Positions 33,222 through 41,386 of a DNA stretch of 41,386 nucleotides are shown piece by piece; within the stretch, counting starts at the first letter, position 1, and every line of letters begins with the position of its first letter. The notes under the pieces are model-generated. The model ran no database searches, had not been told where the DNA came from, and saw only the letters and a list, made by a program, of their open reading frames with translations. Made by a program: the position numbers and the translations under genes. This DNA comes from an uncultured bacterium (GTDB lineage: Bacteria > Vulcanimicrobiota > CADAWZ01), in assembly GCA_902790465.1 (NCBI GenBank), contig CADASF010000015.1:1-41386 (forward strand), given 5' to 3'.

Positions 33222-35258
33222 ATGAGTAAAGTTTTGGAACAAATAAAAAAATATGATATTTTAATTTTAGTTATTTTTGGCTTTTTATTACATTATTCAT
33301 CTCTTTTTTATGATTTTGTTGGCGATGACATTGTTTTACTTATAACAAATCAATATTTAAATGGAGAACTTCCGATCAATATTTTTGATTTTTTTATTCC
33401 TAATTTCATTATTAATGAAATATATACTCCATTGACTTTTATTGTCTATTGGCTAATTATAAAAATATTTGGAATAAGTTCTTCTGCTCTTCATTTTGTA
33501 AATGTTATTTTTTATATATTGTCTTCAGTTGCGTTATTTTATTTATTAAAAAAGATAATAAACAATTATTTTGTTGTTTTTTTTGCAACTATTTTGTATA
33601 TATTACATCCTTGCCATATAGAGTGTACTGTTTGGATATCTGGAATGGGATATAATATATCGGCATTATTTTTCTTTTTATCTTTTTTATATTTTATTAT
33701 TGCATTTGATGAGAAGAAAAAGTTAAATTATATTTATTCTGTTATATTTTATATTTTAGGAATATTAAGTCAACCTCTTGCTGTTATATTGCCTGCAATA
33801 TTGTTTTTATGGGTGTATTTTTTTAGAAAAGAAAGATTAAAAGAATCAATAAAATATATTAGTGCCTATATTCCTTTTTTGTTGTTATATTTATATTTAT
33901 ATCGTCAAACAGTTTTAAAAGATTATAGATTTGTAGCAACAGATTATAATATTTTTGAAAAATTTAGCATTATAGGCTTTGACTTTTTTAATAGTTTTTT
34001 CCCTGTAAATTTATGTCCTGTTCAGCCAATGCCTTCTTTATTTTTTATATGTGGCTTTATTGGTTTTATTATTTTGCTATATTTTATAAAAGATAATAAA
34101 GAATTATTGTTTTTTGGTTTTTGGGGAATAATTTCAATACTTCCTTATTCTAATCTTTTTTTTAATATGGTCTTTCCTTTAACAGATAGATATTTATTAT
34201 TAATTTCTGTCTCTTCAAGTGTATTGATTTCTTATTTTTCATTTTATTTATTTAATAAGTTTAATGATAAAAAAATATTTAAATATATCTGTTTTATCTT
34301 TTTTTTGATATTGTATTTTTTATCTTTTATTTCTTATCTTCCTATTTGGAAAAATAATAATGTTTTGCATATCTATACTTATAATGTAAATCCAGATAAT
34401 TCTTATTGTGCAGGAGTATATGCTCAAATTTTAATCAATGATAAAAAATATGATGAAGCTATGCAAATAATTGATAAAATTATTAGTAAATATCCAAGTT
34501 ATTATGAGGTCTATGAGTTAAAAATAAAGATTTTGATTGAAAAGTCTTTATTTGATGAAGCTATTGCTATTTGTTTTAAGTTAAAAGAAATAATGCCAGA
34601 ATATTATAAAATATATTTAGACCTTTTTGATATATATATGTCTTTACAAGATTATGATAATGCTTCAAAATTTCTTGATTACGCTTATGTTAAAGCTAAA
34701 GAACATAATTTATATAAAAATGATAAAGTAGATTTATTTGCTAATAAAAGATTGGTTTTGTCTTATGTGAATGCTGATATAGATAATTATATTGATAATT
34801 TTAAAATTCTTTCAAATAATTTTCAGTTATTAAATGATAGTAGTAAATTTTCAGAAATTTTAAATGAGAATGATTATAAAATTAAAGAAAGAGATATACT
34901 TGAATATTTGAAAAAATATAATAATAATCAATATTCAAGATATATAATAAATTTATTGAGTTGTTTTTATATGAAAGAGACTTATAAAGATAATGCTTCT
35001 GAAGTAATGAGATCTCTTTTAAAAGAAATGAATAAAGCACAAGATTTTATAAATAAAGGTGATAATAATTCTGCAAAACAGATATATTTGTCAGTAATTT
35101 CAAAAAATAAATATATGTATGAAGCATATTATAATTTAGGAATTTTATATTTACAGACAAATAGACAAATTGAGGCAAAAGATATATTTAATAAGATTTT
35201 GGAAATGAATCCAAACGATGAACAGATAAAACAAATATTAATGGGTTTAGGAAACTAA
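33222..35258 (+). CDS. TMTC-like GT-C membrane protein with C-terminal TPRs, array copy 4
   Basis: The 678-residue fourth paralogue is the most divergent in the first loop: FVGDDIVLLITNQ replaces SYDDLPYIVNN, although the Asp-Asp pair is kept. HPCHIECTVWISGMGYN, SQPLAVILPAI and TDRYLL are present. Its loop reads YRQTVLKDYRF and then NLCPVQPMPS, similar to copies 2 and 7 in the second half. The ribosome binding site is the TTTAGGAAAC at the end of copy 3, about nine bases before the ATG, within the terminal Leu-Gly-Asn codons of the upstream gene. The tail includes RYIINLLSCFYMKETYKDNASEV and a final TPR. Confidence 0.82.
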   Translation: MSKVLEQIKKYDILILVIFGFLLHYSSLFYDFVGDDIVLLITNQYLNGELPINIFDFFIPNFIINEIYTPLTFIVYWLIIKIFGISSSALHFVNVIFYILSSVALFYLLKKIINNYFVVFFATILYILHPCHIECTVWISGMGYNISALFFFLSFLYFIIAFDEKKKLNYIYSVIFYILGILSQPLAVILPAILFLWVYFFRKERLKESIKYISAYIPFLLLYLYLYRQTVLKDYRFVATDYNIFEKFSIIGFDFFNSFFPVNLCPVQPMPSLFFICGFIGFIILLYFIKDNKELLFFGFWGIISILPYSNLFFNMVFPLTDRYLLLISVSSSVLISYFSFYLFNKFNDKKIFKYICFIFFLILYFLSFISYLPIWKNNNVLHIYTYNVNPDNSYCAGVYAQILINDKKYDEAMQIIDKIISKYPSYYEVYELKIKILIEKSLFDEAIAICFKLKEIMPEYYKIYLDLFDIYMSLQDYDNASKFLDYAYVKAKEHNLYKNDKVDLFANKRLVLSYVNADIDNYIDNFKILSNNFQLLNDSSKFSEILNENDYKIKERDILEYLKKYNNNQYSRYIINLLSCFYMKETYKDNASEVMRSLLKEMNKAQDFINKGDNNSAKQIYLSVISKNKYMYEAYYNLGILYLQTNRQIEAKDIFNKILEMNPNDEQIKQILMGLGN

Positions 35259-35261
35259 ATA

Positions 35262-37295
35262 ATGAATAAATTTTTAGAATATATAAAAAAATATGATGTT
35301 TTAATATTACTTATATTTGGATTGTTAATATATTATCCATCTTTATTTTATGATGTTTTATCTTATGATGATTTACCTTATATTGTAAATAATGAATATT
35401 TAAATGGACGAGTTTCAGTTAATTTTAGTGATTTTTTTGTTCCAAATTTAATCTGTAAAGATATTTATACTCCTTTGTCATTTATAATATATTGGTTAAT
35501 TATACATATATTTGGAATCAATGCTTTTGTTTTTCATTTTGTAAATGTATTATTTTATATATTATCTTCAGTTGTTTTATTTTACTTGTTGAAAAAGATA
35601 ATAAATAATTATTCGATCGTTTTTTTTGCAACTGTGTTGTACATATTACATCCTTGTCATGTAGAATGCGTGGCTTGGATATCTGCAATGGGATATAATA
35701 TAGCAAGTTTATTTTTCTTTTTATCATTTCTATATTTTATGTCTGCAGTTGATGAAAATAAGAAATTAAATTATATATATTCTGTTGTATTTTATATATT
35801 TGCAATATTGGGGCAACCTGTTGCTGTTACTCTTCCTGCTATTTTAGTATTATGGCTATATTGTTTTAGAAGAGAGAAATTGAAAGAATCGATAAAATAT
35901 ATTTGTGCTTATATACCTTTTTTATTTGTATATTTATATCTATATAGTCAGACAATATTAAAAGCGAGATTTAAAGAAAATTTAAATTATACTTTTTGGG
36001 AAAAATTTAGTATTTGGGGATTTGATTTATTTAATTCTGTTATTCCAATTAATTTATGTGTATATAAATCTTTTCCGTCATTTTATTTTATTATAATTTT
36101 CGTTATATTTTTATTTATAATTTATCTTTTTAGAAAAAATATTTATTTTATTTTTTTCCTTGGATTTGCAGTAATTGGCATTTTACCTTATTCCAACATT
36201 GCTTTTAATCTATATGATCCTATATTAGATAGATATTTATTGTTCCCATCTGTTTCAGCTTGTATTTTAATATCTTATTTATCTTTTTATCTATTTGATA
36301 AATTTAATAATAGTAATTTATTAAAATATATGTCTTTTATATTTTTTATCGTTTTGTATTTTGTGCCTTTTATTACTTACCTGCCAATTTGGAAAGATGA
36401 TAGGAGTTTTTGGCTTTATAATTATAATGTTTCTGGAAATTTAATGTCTGCTTCTGCTTATTCAAAAATTGTTTTACTTGAAGAACATAAATATGACGAA
36501 GCTTTGATTTTGGCAGATAAATTGATTAAAAAATATCCAAGGGCTTTTGATGGCTATGAAATTAAAATGAAGGCTTTAATAGGAATGGGATATTTAAATG
36601 ATTCATTGAGTGTTGCTTTAAAAGTAAAAGAGTTGATTCCTGAAAATTATTCAATTTATATTTATCTTTTTGATATTTATATATCAATGCAAGATTATGA
36701 CAATGCTCAAAAATCGTTAGATATAGCTTATATTAAGGCTAAAGAACAGAATTTATGCAAAAATGAGATTCTTAATTCTCTTCTAAATAAGAGTTTGATC
36801 TTGAATTATGTTTTAGTTGAACCAGATAAATTTATTGACAATTTTAAAATTATTTCAAATAATTTTAAATTAATGAGAGACAATGGTGAATTTTCTAATA
36901 TTTTAAATGAAAAAGATTATGGAATTAAAGAAAAAATTTGTTTGAATTATTTAAAAAAATATACAGAATATCAAAATTCAATTATTAGACTTTTGAGCTG
37001 TTTGTATATGCAAGAAACTTATAAAGAGAAGGCTCCTAAAATTATGAAGTCTCTTTTAAAAGATATGAATAAAGCAGAAGAATTTATAAAAAATGGTGAT
37101 AATAATTCTGCAGAAAAAATATATTTATCAGTAATATCTAAAAATAAATATATATATCTTGCATATCAAAATTTGGGAATGCTATATTTAAATAGCAATC
37201 GTCAAAATGAGGCAAAAGAAATTTTTAGAAAAATGTTGGAAATAAATCAAAATGATGATCAGATTAGGCAAATATTATTGAGTTTAGGAAACTAA
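35262..37295 (+). CDS. TMTC-like GT-C membrane protein with C-terminal TPRs, array copy 5
   Basis: The 677-residue fifth paralogue begins three bases after copy 4, with the same embedded TTTAGGAAAC ribosome binding site. SYDDLPY, HPCHVECVAWIS, GQPVAVTLPAI (Gly for Ser in the SQP block, shared with copy 7) and LDRYLLF are seen. The variable loop has YSQTILKARF then NLCVYKSFPS. The tail is slightly diverged: the end TPR is LAYQNLGMLYLNSNRQNEAKEIF and the usual NPND reads NQND. Confidence 0.82.
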   Translation: MNKFLEYIKKYDVLILLIFGLLIYYPSLFYDVLSYDDLPYIVNNEYLNGRVSVNFSDFFVPNLICKDIYTPLSFIIYWLIIHIFGINAFVFHFVNVLFYILSSVVLFYLLKKIINNYSIVFFATVLYILHPCHVECVAWISAMGYNIASLFFFLSFLYFMSAVDENKKLNYIYSVVFYIFAILGQPVAVTLPAILVLWLYCFRREKLKESIKYICAYIPFLFVYLYLYSQTILKARFKENLNYTFWEKFSIWGFDLFNSVIPINLCVYKSFPSFYFIIIFVIFLFIIYLFRKNIYFIFFLGFAVIGILPYSNIAFNLYDPILDRYLLFPSVSACILISYLSFYLFDKFNNSNLLKYMSFIFFIVLYFVPFITYLPIWKDDRSFWLYNYNVSGNLMSASAYSKIVLLEEHKYDEALILADKLIKKYPRAFDGYEIKMKALIGMGYLNDSLSVALKVKELIPENYSIYIYLFDIYISMQDYDNAQKSLDIAYIKAKEQNLCKNEILNSLLNKSLILNYVLVEPDKFIDNFKIISNNFKLMRDNGEFSNILNEKDYGIKEKICLNYLKKYTEYQNSIIRLLSCLYMQETYKEKAPKIMKSLLKDMNKAEEFIKNGDNNSAEKIYLSVISKNKYIYLAYQNLGMLYLNSNRQNEAKEIFRKMLEINQNDDQIRQILLSLGN

Positions 37296-37298
37296 ATA

Positions 37299-39356
37299 AT
37301 GAGTAAGTTTTTTGAATATATAAAAAAATATGATATTTTAATATTTGTTATTTTTGGATTTTTGTTATACTGCCCATCATTGTTTTTTGACTTTTTATAT
37401 GACGATGTTCCATATATTGTTCAAAATGAATATTTAAATGGGACTTGTTCTGTTAATTTGTTTCAATTTTTTATTCCAAAATTTGTGTTAGAAACAGTTT
37501 ATACTCCTTTGACATTTATTGTTTATTGGCTTATATTGAAAATATTTGGCATAAACTCTTTTGCTTTTCATTTTGTTGGTATCTTTTTTTATGTATTCTC
37601 ATCTGTTGTTTTATTCTATTTGTTAAAAAAGATAATAGATAATTATGTTGTTGCTTTTTTTGCAACTATTTTGTATATATTGCACCCTTGTCATGTAGAA
37701 TGTACAGCTTGGATATCGGCAATGGGATATAATATATCGGCATTATTTTTCTTTTTATCTTTCTTATATTTTATAATAGCGTTTGATGAAAATAAGAAGT
37801 TAAATTATATATATTCTGTCATATTTTATATATTTGCAATATTGAGTCAACCTGTTGCAGTTACTCTTCCTGCTATTTTATTTTTGTGGGTATATTGTTT
37901 TAGAAAAGAAAAATTAAAAGAATCAATAAAATATATTTGTGCCTATCTACCATTTTTGTTTTTATATGTCTTTCTGTTTAAAAATACTGTTTCAAATTCT
38001 TATAGATTTAGTGATTTTATAGACCATTCTTTTTTAGATAAACTATTGACATTTGGTCATTATATTTTTAATGCCTTTTTGCCAGTAAATTTAAGTCCTT
38101 TTTATGTTTCTTCGCCTTTTATTTGTTTAATTTTTACTATTATTGGATTTATTTTAATATTTTTTATTATTTATAAGAAAAATAATTTTTTTATTTTTTT
38201 CCTTGGATTTTATTTGATAACAATATTTCCATATCTTGGAATAGTTTTTGACAATATGATTTTAGTATGTGATAGATATTTATTGTTATCTTCAATATCA
38301 TTTTGTTTTTTTATTTCTATTTTTAGTTTCTATTTATTTGAAAAATTAAATAATAAAATTTTATTAAAATATATTTCATTCGTAGTTTTTATGATTTTGT
38401 ATTTTGTTTTATCTTTTGTTTATTTGCCAATTTGGAAAAATAATGAATCTTTTTGGACTTATGCTTATCATAATTCTTATAAAAAAAATATTTCAATTTT
38501 AACTAGTTATGTAACAGTTCTTTTAAATAATGGTAAATATGATGAAGCAAGTATTTTAGCAGATGATATAATAGAACAATATCCAAAATTTGCAGAAGGA
38601 TATGTGACAAAAATACAATCAATGATGGCTTTAAATGATATTGAAAATAGTTTAAAGGTTTGTAAAAAATTTAGAGATAATATTCCAGAATGTCTTGATG
38701 TTTATATTTATTTTTTCGATATATATATTAATTTGCAAGAATATGATAAGGCTTTAGAATCTCTTAAATATGCTTATTATATAGCTAATAAATATAATTT
38801 GTATAAAAATGATAAAGTTTATTTATTTGCTAATAAACAGCTTACATGGTCTTATATAAATGCCGAATCAAATAAATTTATAGAGAACTTTAAAATTATT
38901 TCAAATAATTTTAAGTTATTAGATGATAATGGCAAATTTTATGAAATTTTAAATAAAGATGATTATAAAAGTAGAGAAGATATATGTTTAGATTATTTAA
39001 AAAAATATAAAAGTCAATATTCAAATTATATTTTTATGTTACTTAGTTGTCTATATATGGAAGAAACTTATAAAGATAATGCCTCAAAAATTATGAGATC
39101 TTCTTTAAAAGAAATTAATAAAGCACAAGAATCTATAAAAAAAGGTGATAATATTTCTGCAGAGCATATATATTTAAATATTATAAAGAAAAATAAATAT
39201 ATGTATGAAGCATATTATAATTTGGGTATTTTGTATTTGCAGACAAATAGACAAGTTGAGGCAAAAAATATATTTAATAAGATTTTGGAAATAAATCCAA
39301 ATGATGAGCAGATAAGGCAAATATTGTTGAGTTTGGGAGTTTGGGAAACTAAATAA
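37299..39356 (+). CDS. TMTC-like GT-C membrane protein with C-terminal TPRs, array copy 6
   Basis: The 685-residue sixth paralogue belongs with copy 1: FLYDDVPY, FKNTVSNSYRFSDF, NLSPFYVSSP, FPYLGIVFDN and FWTYAYHNSYKKN are shared patterns. HPCHVECTAWIS, SQPVAVTLP and CDRYLL are intact. Its end differs from all others: an 8-bp duplication (39331-39346) changes the terminal Leu-Gly-Asn-stop into Leu-Gly-Val-Trp-Glu-Thr-Lys-stop and makes the stop overlap the next start by one base (TAATG). Its last ~160 bases are nearly identical to those of copy 7. Confidence 0.82.
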   Translation: MSKFFEYIKKYDILIFVIFGFLLYCPSLFFDFLYDDVPYIVQNEYLNGTCSVNLFQFFIPKFVLETVYTPLTFIVYWLILKIFGINSFAFHFVGIFFYVFSSVVLFYLLKKIIDNYVVAFFATILYILHPCHVECTAWISAMGYNISALFFFLSFLYFIIAFDENKKLNYIYSVIFYIFAILSQPVAVTLPAILFLWVYCFRKEKLKESIKYICAYLPFLFLYVFLFKNTVSNSYRFSDFIDHSFLDKLLTFGHYIFNAFLPVNLSPFYVSSPFICLIFTIIGFILIFFIIYKKNNFFIFFLGFYLITIFPYLGIVFDNMILVCDRYLLLSSISFCFFISIFSFYLFEKLNNKILLKYISFVVFMILYFVLSFVYLPIWKNNESFWTYAYHNSYKKNISILTSYVTVLLNNGKYDEASILADDIIEQYPKFAEGYVTKIQSMMALNDIENSLKVCKKFRDNIPECLDVYIYFFDIYINLQEYDKALESLKYAYYIANKYNLYKNDKVYLFANKQLTWSYINAESNKFIENFKIISNNFKLLDDNGKFYEILNKDDYKSREDICLDYLKKYKSQYSNYIFMLLSCLYMEETYKDNASKIMRSSLKEINKAQESIKKGDNISAEHIYLNIIKKNKYMYEAYYNLGILYLQTNRQVEAKNIFNKILEINPNDEQIRQILLSLGVWETK
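39178..39338 (+). repeat. Near-identical 3' segment of copy 6 (matches 41226-41386 in copy 7)
   Basis: These 161 bases differ from 41226-41386 at only two positions by my reading, far closer than the rest of the two genes. This indicates recent duplication or gene conversion. Confidence 0.85.
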
Positions 39357-41386
39357 TGAGTAAATTTTTTGAATATATAAAAAAGTATGATATTTTAATA
39401 TTAGTTATTTTAGGAATAATATTATATTTTCCATCTTTATCTTATGATATTTTATCTTATGATGATATGCCATTTATTATAAAAAACAATTATTTAAATG
39501 GAAATTTATCTATAAATTTTTATCAGTTTTTTATTCCTAATTTTGTGATGGAGTCTATTTATACGCCTTTAACATTTATTATTTATTGGGCTATTATAAA
39601 GATATTTGGTCTAAGTTCTGTTGCATTTCATTTTGTAAATATATTATTTTATATATCTTCTTCTATTGTTTTATTCTATTTGTTGAAAAAAATAATAAAT
39701 AACTATTCTGTAGTTTTTTTTGCAACTGTTTTGTATATATTACATCCTTGTCGTATAGAATGTACTGCTTGGACATCGGCAATGGGCTATAATATTGCAA
39801 CATTATTTTTCTTTTTATCATTTTTATATTTTATATTGGGATTTGATGAAAATAAAAAGTTAAATTATATATATTCAGTTGTATTTTATATATTTGCAAT
39901 ATTAGGTCAACCTATTGCAGTTACTCTTCCTGCTATTTTAGTATTATGGGTGTATTGTTTTAGACGAGAGAGATTTAAAGAATCTATAAAATATATTAGT
40001 GCTTATGTCCCATTTTTGCTTTTATATCTTTATTTATATAGCCAGACAATATTGAAAACTTTTAGATTTAATTTAAAAGATTTTAGTTTTTTAGAAAAGT
40101 TGAGTATATCTGGATTTTATGTATTTAATTCTTTTGTTCCTATAAATTTATGCCCAATCCAGCCTATACCTAATTTGTATTTTATAATTCCTTTATTAAT
40201 ATTTTTATTATTTATCTATCTATTTAGAAAAAATAATATATTTATATTTTTTGTATGTTTTGGATTAATTACTATTTTTCCTTATTTGAATATATTTTAT
40301 TCAATGGAAATTCCAATATCTGACAGATATTTAGGTTTATCATCAATTTCGTCTTGTATTTTTATTTCTTATTTATCTTTTTATTGTTTAGAAAAATTTA
40401 AAGATAAAACAATAATTAAATATATGCCTTTTATATTTTTTGTTGTTTTGTATCTATTTTCTTTTTTGTTCTATCTTCCTATTTGGAAAAATGATAAAAT
40501 ATTATGGATATATGCCTATAATATAAATCCTAATCATATTATAGTTGCTGATTCTTTTGGTAAAGTATTGATATCAGATAAAAAATATGATGAAGCTGTT
40601 ATTTTATCTGAGAAAATGATAAAAGAAAATCCCTTTTTTTATGAAGGTTATGATTTAAAAATAAAAGCATTAATGGCAGATAATAAATGGAAAGAAGCAT
40701 TAGCTTTTTCTCTACAAGTTAAAGATATTTTTTTAAGGAATTTTAATACTTATTTATATTTATCCGATATATATGTTTTTTTACAAAATTATGATGAAGC
40801 TGAAAAAAGTTTGAATATTGCCGAAGAAATATGTAAAAAATATTGGGGCTTAAAACATGAAAAAATAGAGTTTTTTGCTTATAGAAGATTAATTTTAGAT
40901 TATGTTTCTTCTAATACAGATGATTTTATTAAGAATTTTCAGATTATTTCAAATAATTTTAAATTATTAGGTGATAATGGTGAATTTTATAGTATTTTAA
41001 ATGAAAACAGTTATAACAATAGAGAAAAAATATGTTTAAATTATCTGAGTCATTATAATACGACATATTCAAGATATGTGATAAATTTATTGAGTTGTTT
41101 GTATATGAAAGAGACTTATAAAGAAGAATCTGCAAAAATTATGAGTTCTCTTTTGAAAGAAATGGATAAAGCACAAGAATCTATAAATAAAGGCGATAAT
41201 AATTCTTCTGAGAAGATATATTTAGATATTATAAAGAAGAATAAATATATGTATGAAGCATATTATAATTTGGGTATTTTGTATTTACAGACAAATAGAC
41301 AAGTTGAGGCAAAAAATATATTTAATAAGATTTTGGAAATAAATCCAAATGATGAGCAGATAAGGCAAATATTGTTGAGTTTGGGA
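39356..41386 (+). CDS. TMTC-like GT-C membrane protein with C-terminal TPRs, array copy 7 (3' end cut by window)
   Basis: The seventh paralogue reads open from ATG 39356 for 677 codons to the window edge, ending at the Ser-Leu-Gly that precedes the final Asn and stop in copies 3-5, so almost nothing is missing. SYDDMPF, GQPIAVTLPAI and SDRYLG are present, but the histidine block reads HPCRIECTAWTS: the second histidine, conserved in the six other copies, is Arg. The variable loop is YSQTILKTFRF then NLCPIQPIPN. The array may continue beyond the window. Confidence 0.8.
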   Translation, partial: MSKFFEYIKKYDILILVILGIILYFPSLSYDILSYDDMPFIIKNNYLNGNLSINFYQFFIPNFVMESIYTPLTFIIYWAIIKIFGLSSVAFHFVNILFYISSSIVLFYLLKKIINNYSVVFFATVLYILHPCRIECTAWTSAMGYNIATLFFFLSFLYFILGFDENKKLNYIYSVVFYIFAILGQPIAVTLPAILVLWVYCFRRERFKESIKYISAYVPFLLLYLYLYSQTILKTFRFNLKDFSFLEKLSISGFYVFNSFVPINLCPIQPIPNLYFIIPLLIFLLFIYLFRKNNIFIFFVCFGLITIFPYLNIFYSMEIPISDRYLGLSSISSCIFISYLSFYCLEKFKDKTIIKYMPFIFFVVLYLFSFLFYLPIWKNDKILWIYAYNINPNHIIVADSFGKVLISDKKYDEAVILSEKMIKENPFFYEGYDLKIKALMADNKWKEALAFSLQVKDIFLRNFNTYLYLSDIYVFLQNYDEAEKSLNIAEEICKKYWGLKHEKIEFFAYRRLILDYVSSNTDDFIKNFQIISNNFKLLGDNGEFYSILNENSYNNREKICLNYLSHYNTTYSRYVINLLSCLYMKETYKEESAKIMSSLLKEMDKAQESINKGDNNSSEKIYLDIIKKNKYMYEAYYNLGILYLQTNRQVEAKNIFNKILEINPNDEQIRQILLSLG

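Larger units (their letters stand above)
27085..41386 (+). repeat. Seven-unit tandem gene array, about 2.04-2.07 kb per unit
   Basis: Seven same-strand paralogues lie head to tail with junctions of eight-base overlap (copies 1/2, 2/3), three-base gap (3/4, 4/5, 5/6) and one-base overlap (6/7). Similarity is highest in the first ~220 codons and in the last ~60 codons, and lowest in the loop around codons 230-290 and in the middle of the TPR tail. Confidence 0.95.

Overview
The window is AT-rich bacterial DNA using the standard code. It comes from a diderm (two-membrane) bacterium, because it carries a complete type IV pilus (T4P) operon with an outer-membrane secretin. I cannot assign a phylum with confidence. 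The gene mix (class M sirtuin, PduL-type phosphotransacylase, Rpn-family nuclease, YqeG phosphatase) would fit an anaerobic, possibly host-associated lineage, but that is inference. No tRNA, rRNA, CRISPR array or insertion sequence was recognised, and no stretch above 300 bases lacks a gene.

Layout. (1) 1-4.5 kb: an Rpn-family PD-(D/E)XK nuclease with a GRRE repeat tract and a probable 3' frameshift, then an HsdS specificity subunit without visible HsdM/HsdR, closely followed by a radical SAM protein. (2) 4.5-9.7 kb: RtcB RNA ligase on the minus strand, divergent from a likely three-gene operon of a class M sirtuin, a DUF262/DUF1524 (GmrSD-like) nuclease and a cytosolic class A beta-lactamase-fold serine hydrolase. 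Regions 1 and 2 together resemble an accessory or defence-rich segment. (3) 9.7-12.4 kb: a HEAT-repeat protein and an unusual PduL-DeoC fusion joined through five consecutive cysteines. (4) 12.5-15.0 kb: housekeeping genes recO, ruvX (yqgF), udk and a yqeG-family phosphatase. (5) 15.1-27.0 kb: the T4P operon, in the order pilB N-terminal-half paralogue, pilB, pilT, a 25-residue Trp-rich membrane peptide, pilC, major prepilin, pilD, pilM, pilN, pilO, pilP, pilQ. (6) 27.1 kb to the end: seven head-to-tail paralogous genes of about 2.04-2.07 kb each. They encode polytopic membrane proteins that resemble the GT-C-fold, TPR-tailed TMTC-type O-glycosyltransferases; the last lacks only its final codon or codons.

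How they could work together. PilB and PilT are the extension and retraction motors, PilC the platform, PilD the peptidase/methylase, PilM-N-O-P the alignment complex and PilQ the outer-membrane pore. The pilin has its own strong promoter and terminator. The tandem array starts straight after pilQ behind a near-consensus promoter embedded in the end of pilQ. The simplest hypothesis is a family of variant glycosyltransferases that decorate pilin or other exported proteins. Mosaic similarity between copies suggests ongoing recombination or gene conversion. This array, the tiny pilT-pilC peptide, the motor-less PilB paralogue and the PduL-DeoC fusion are the most promising new biology here.
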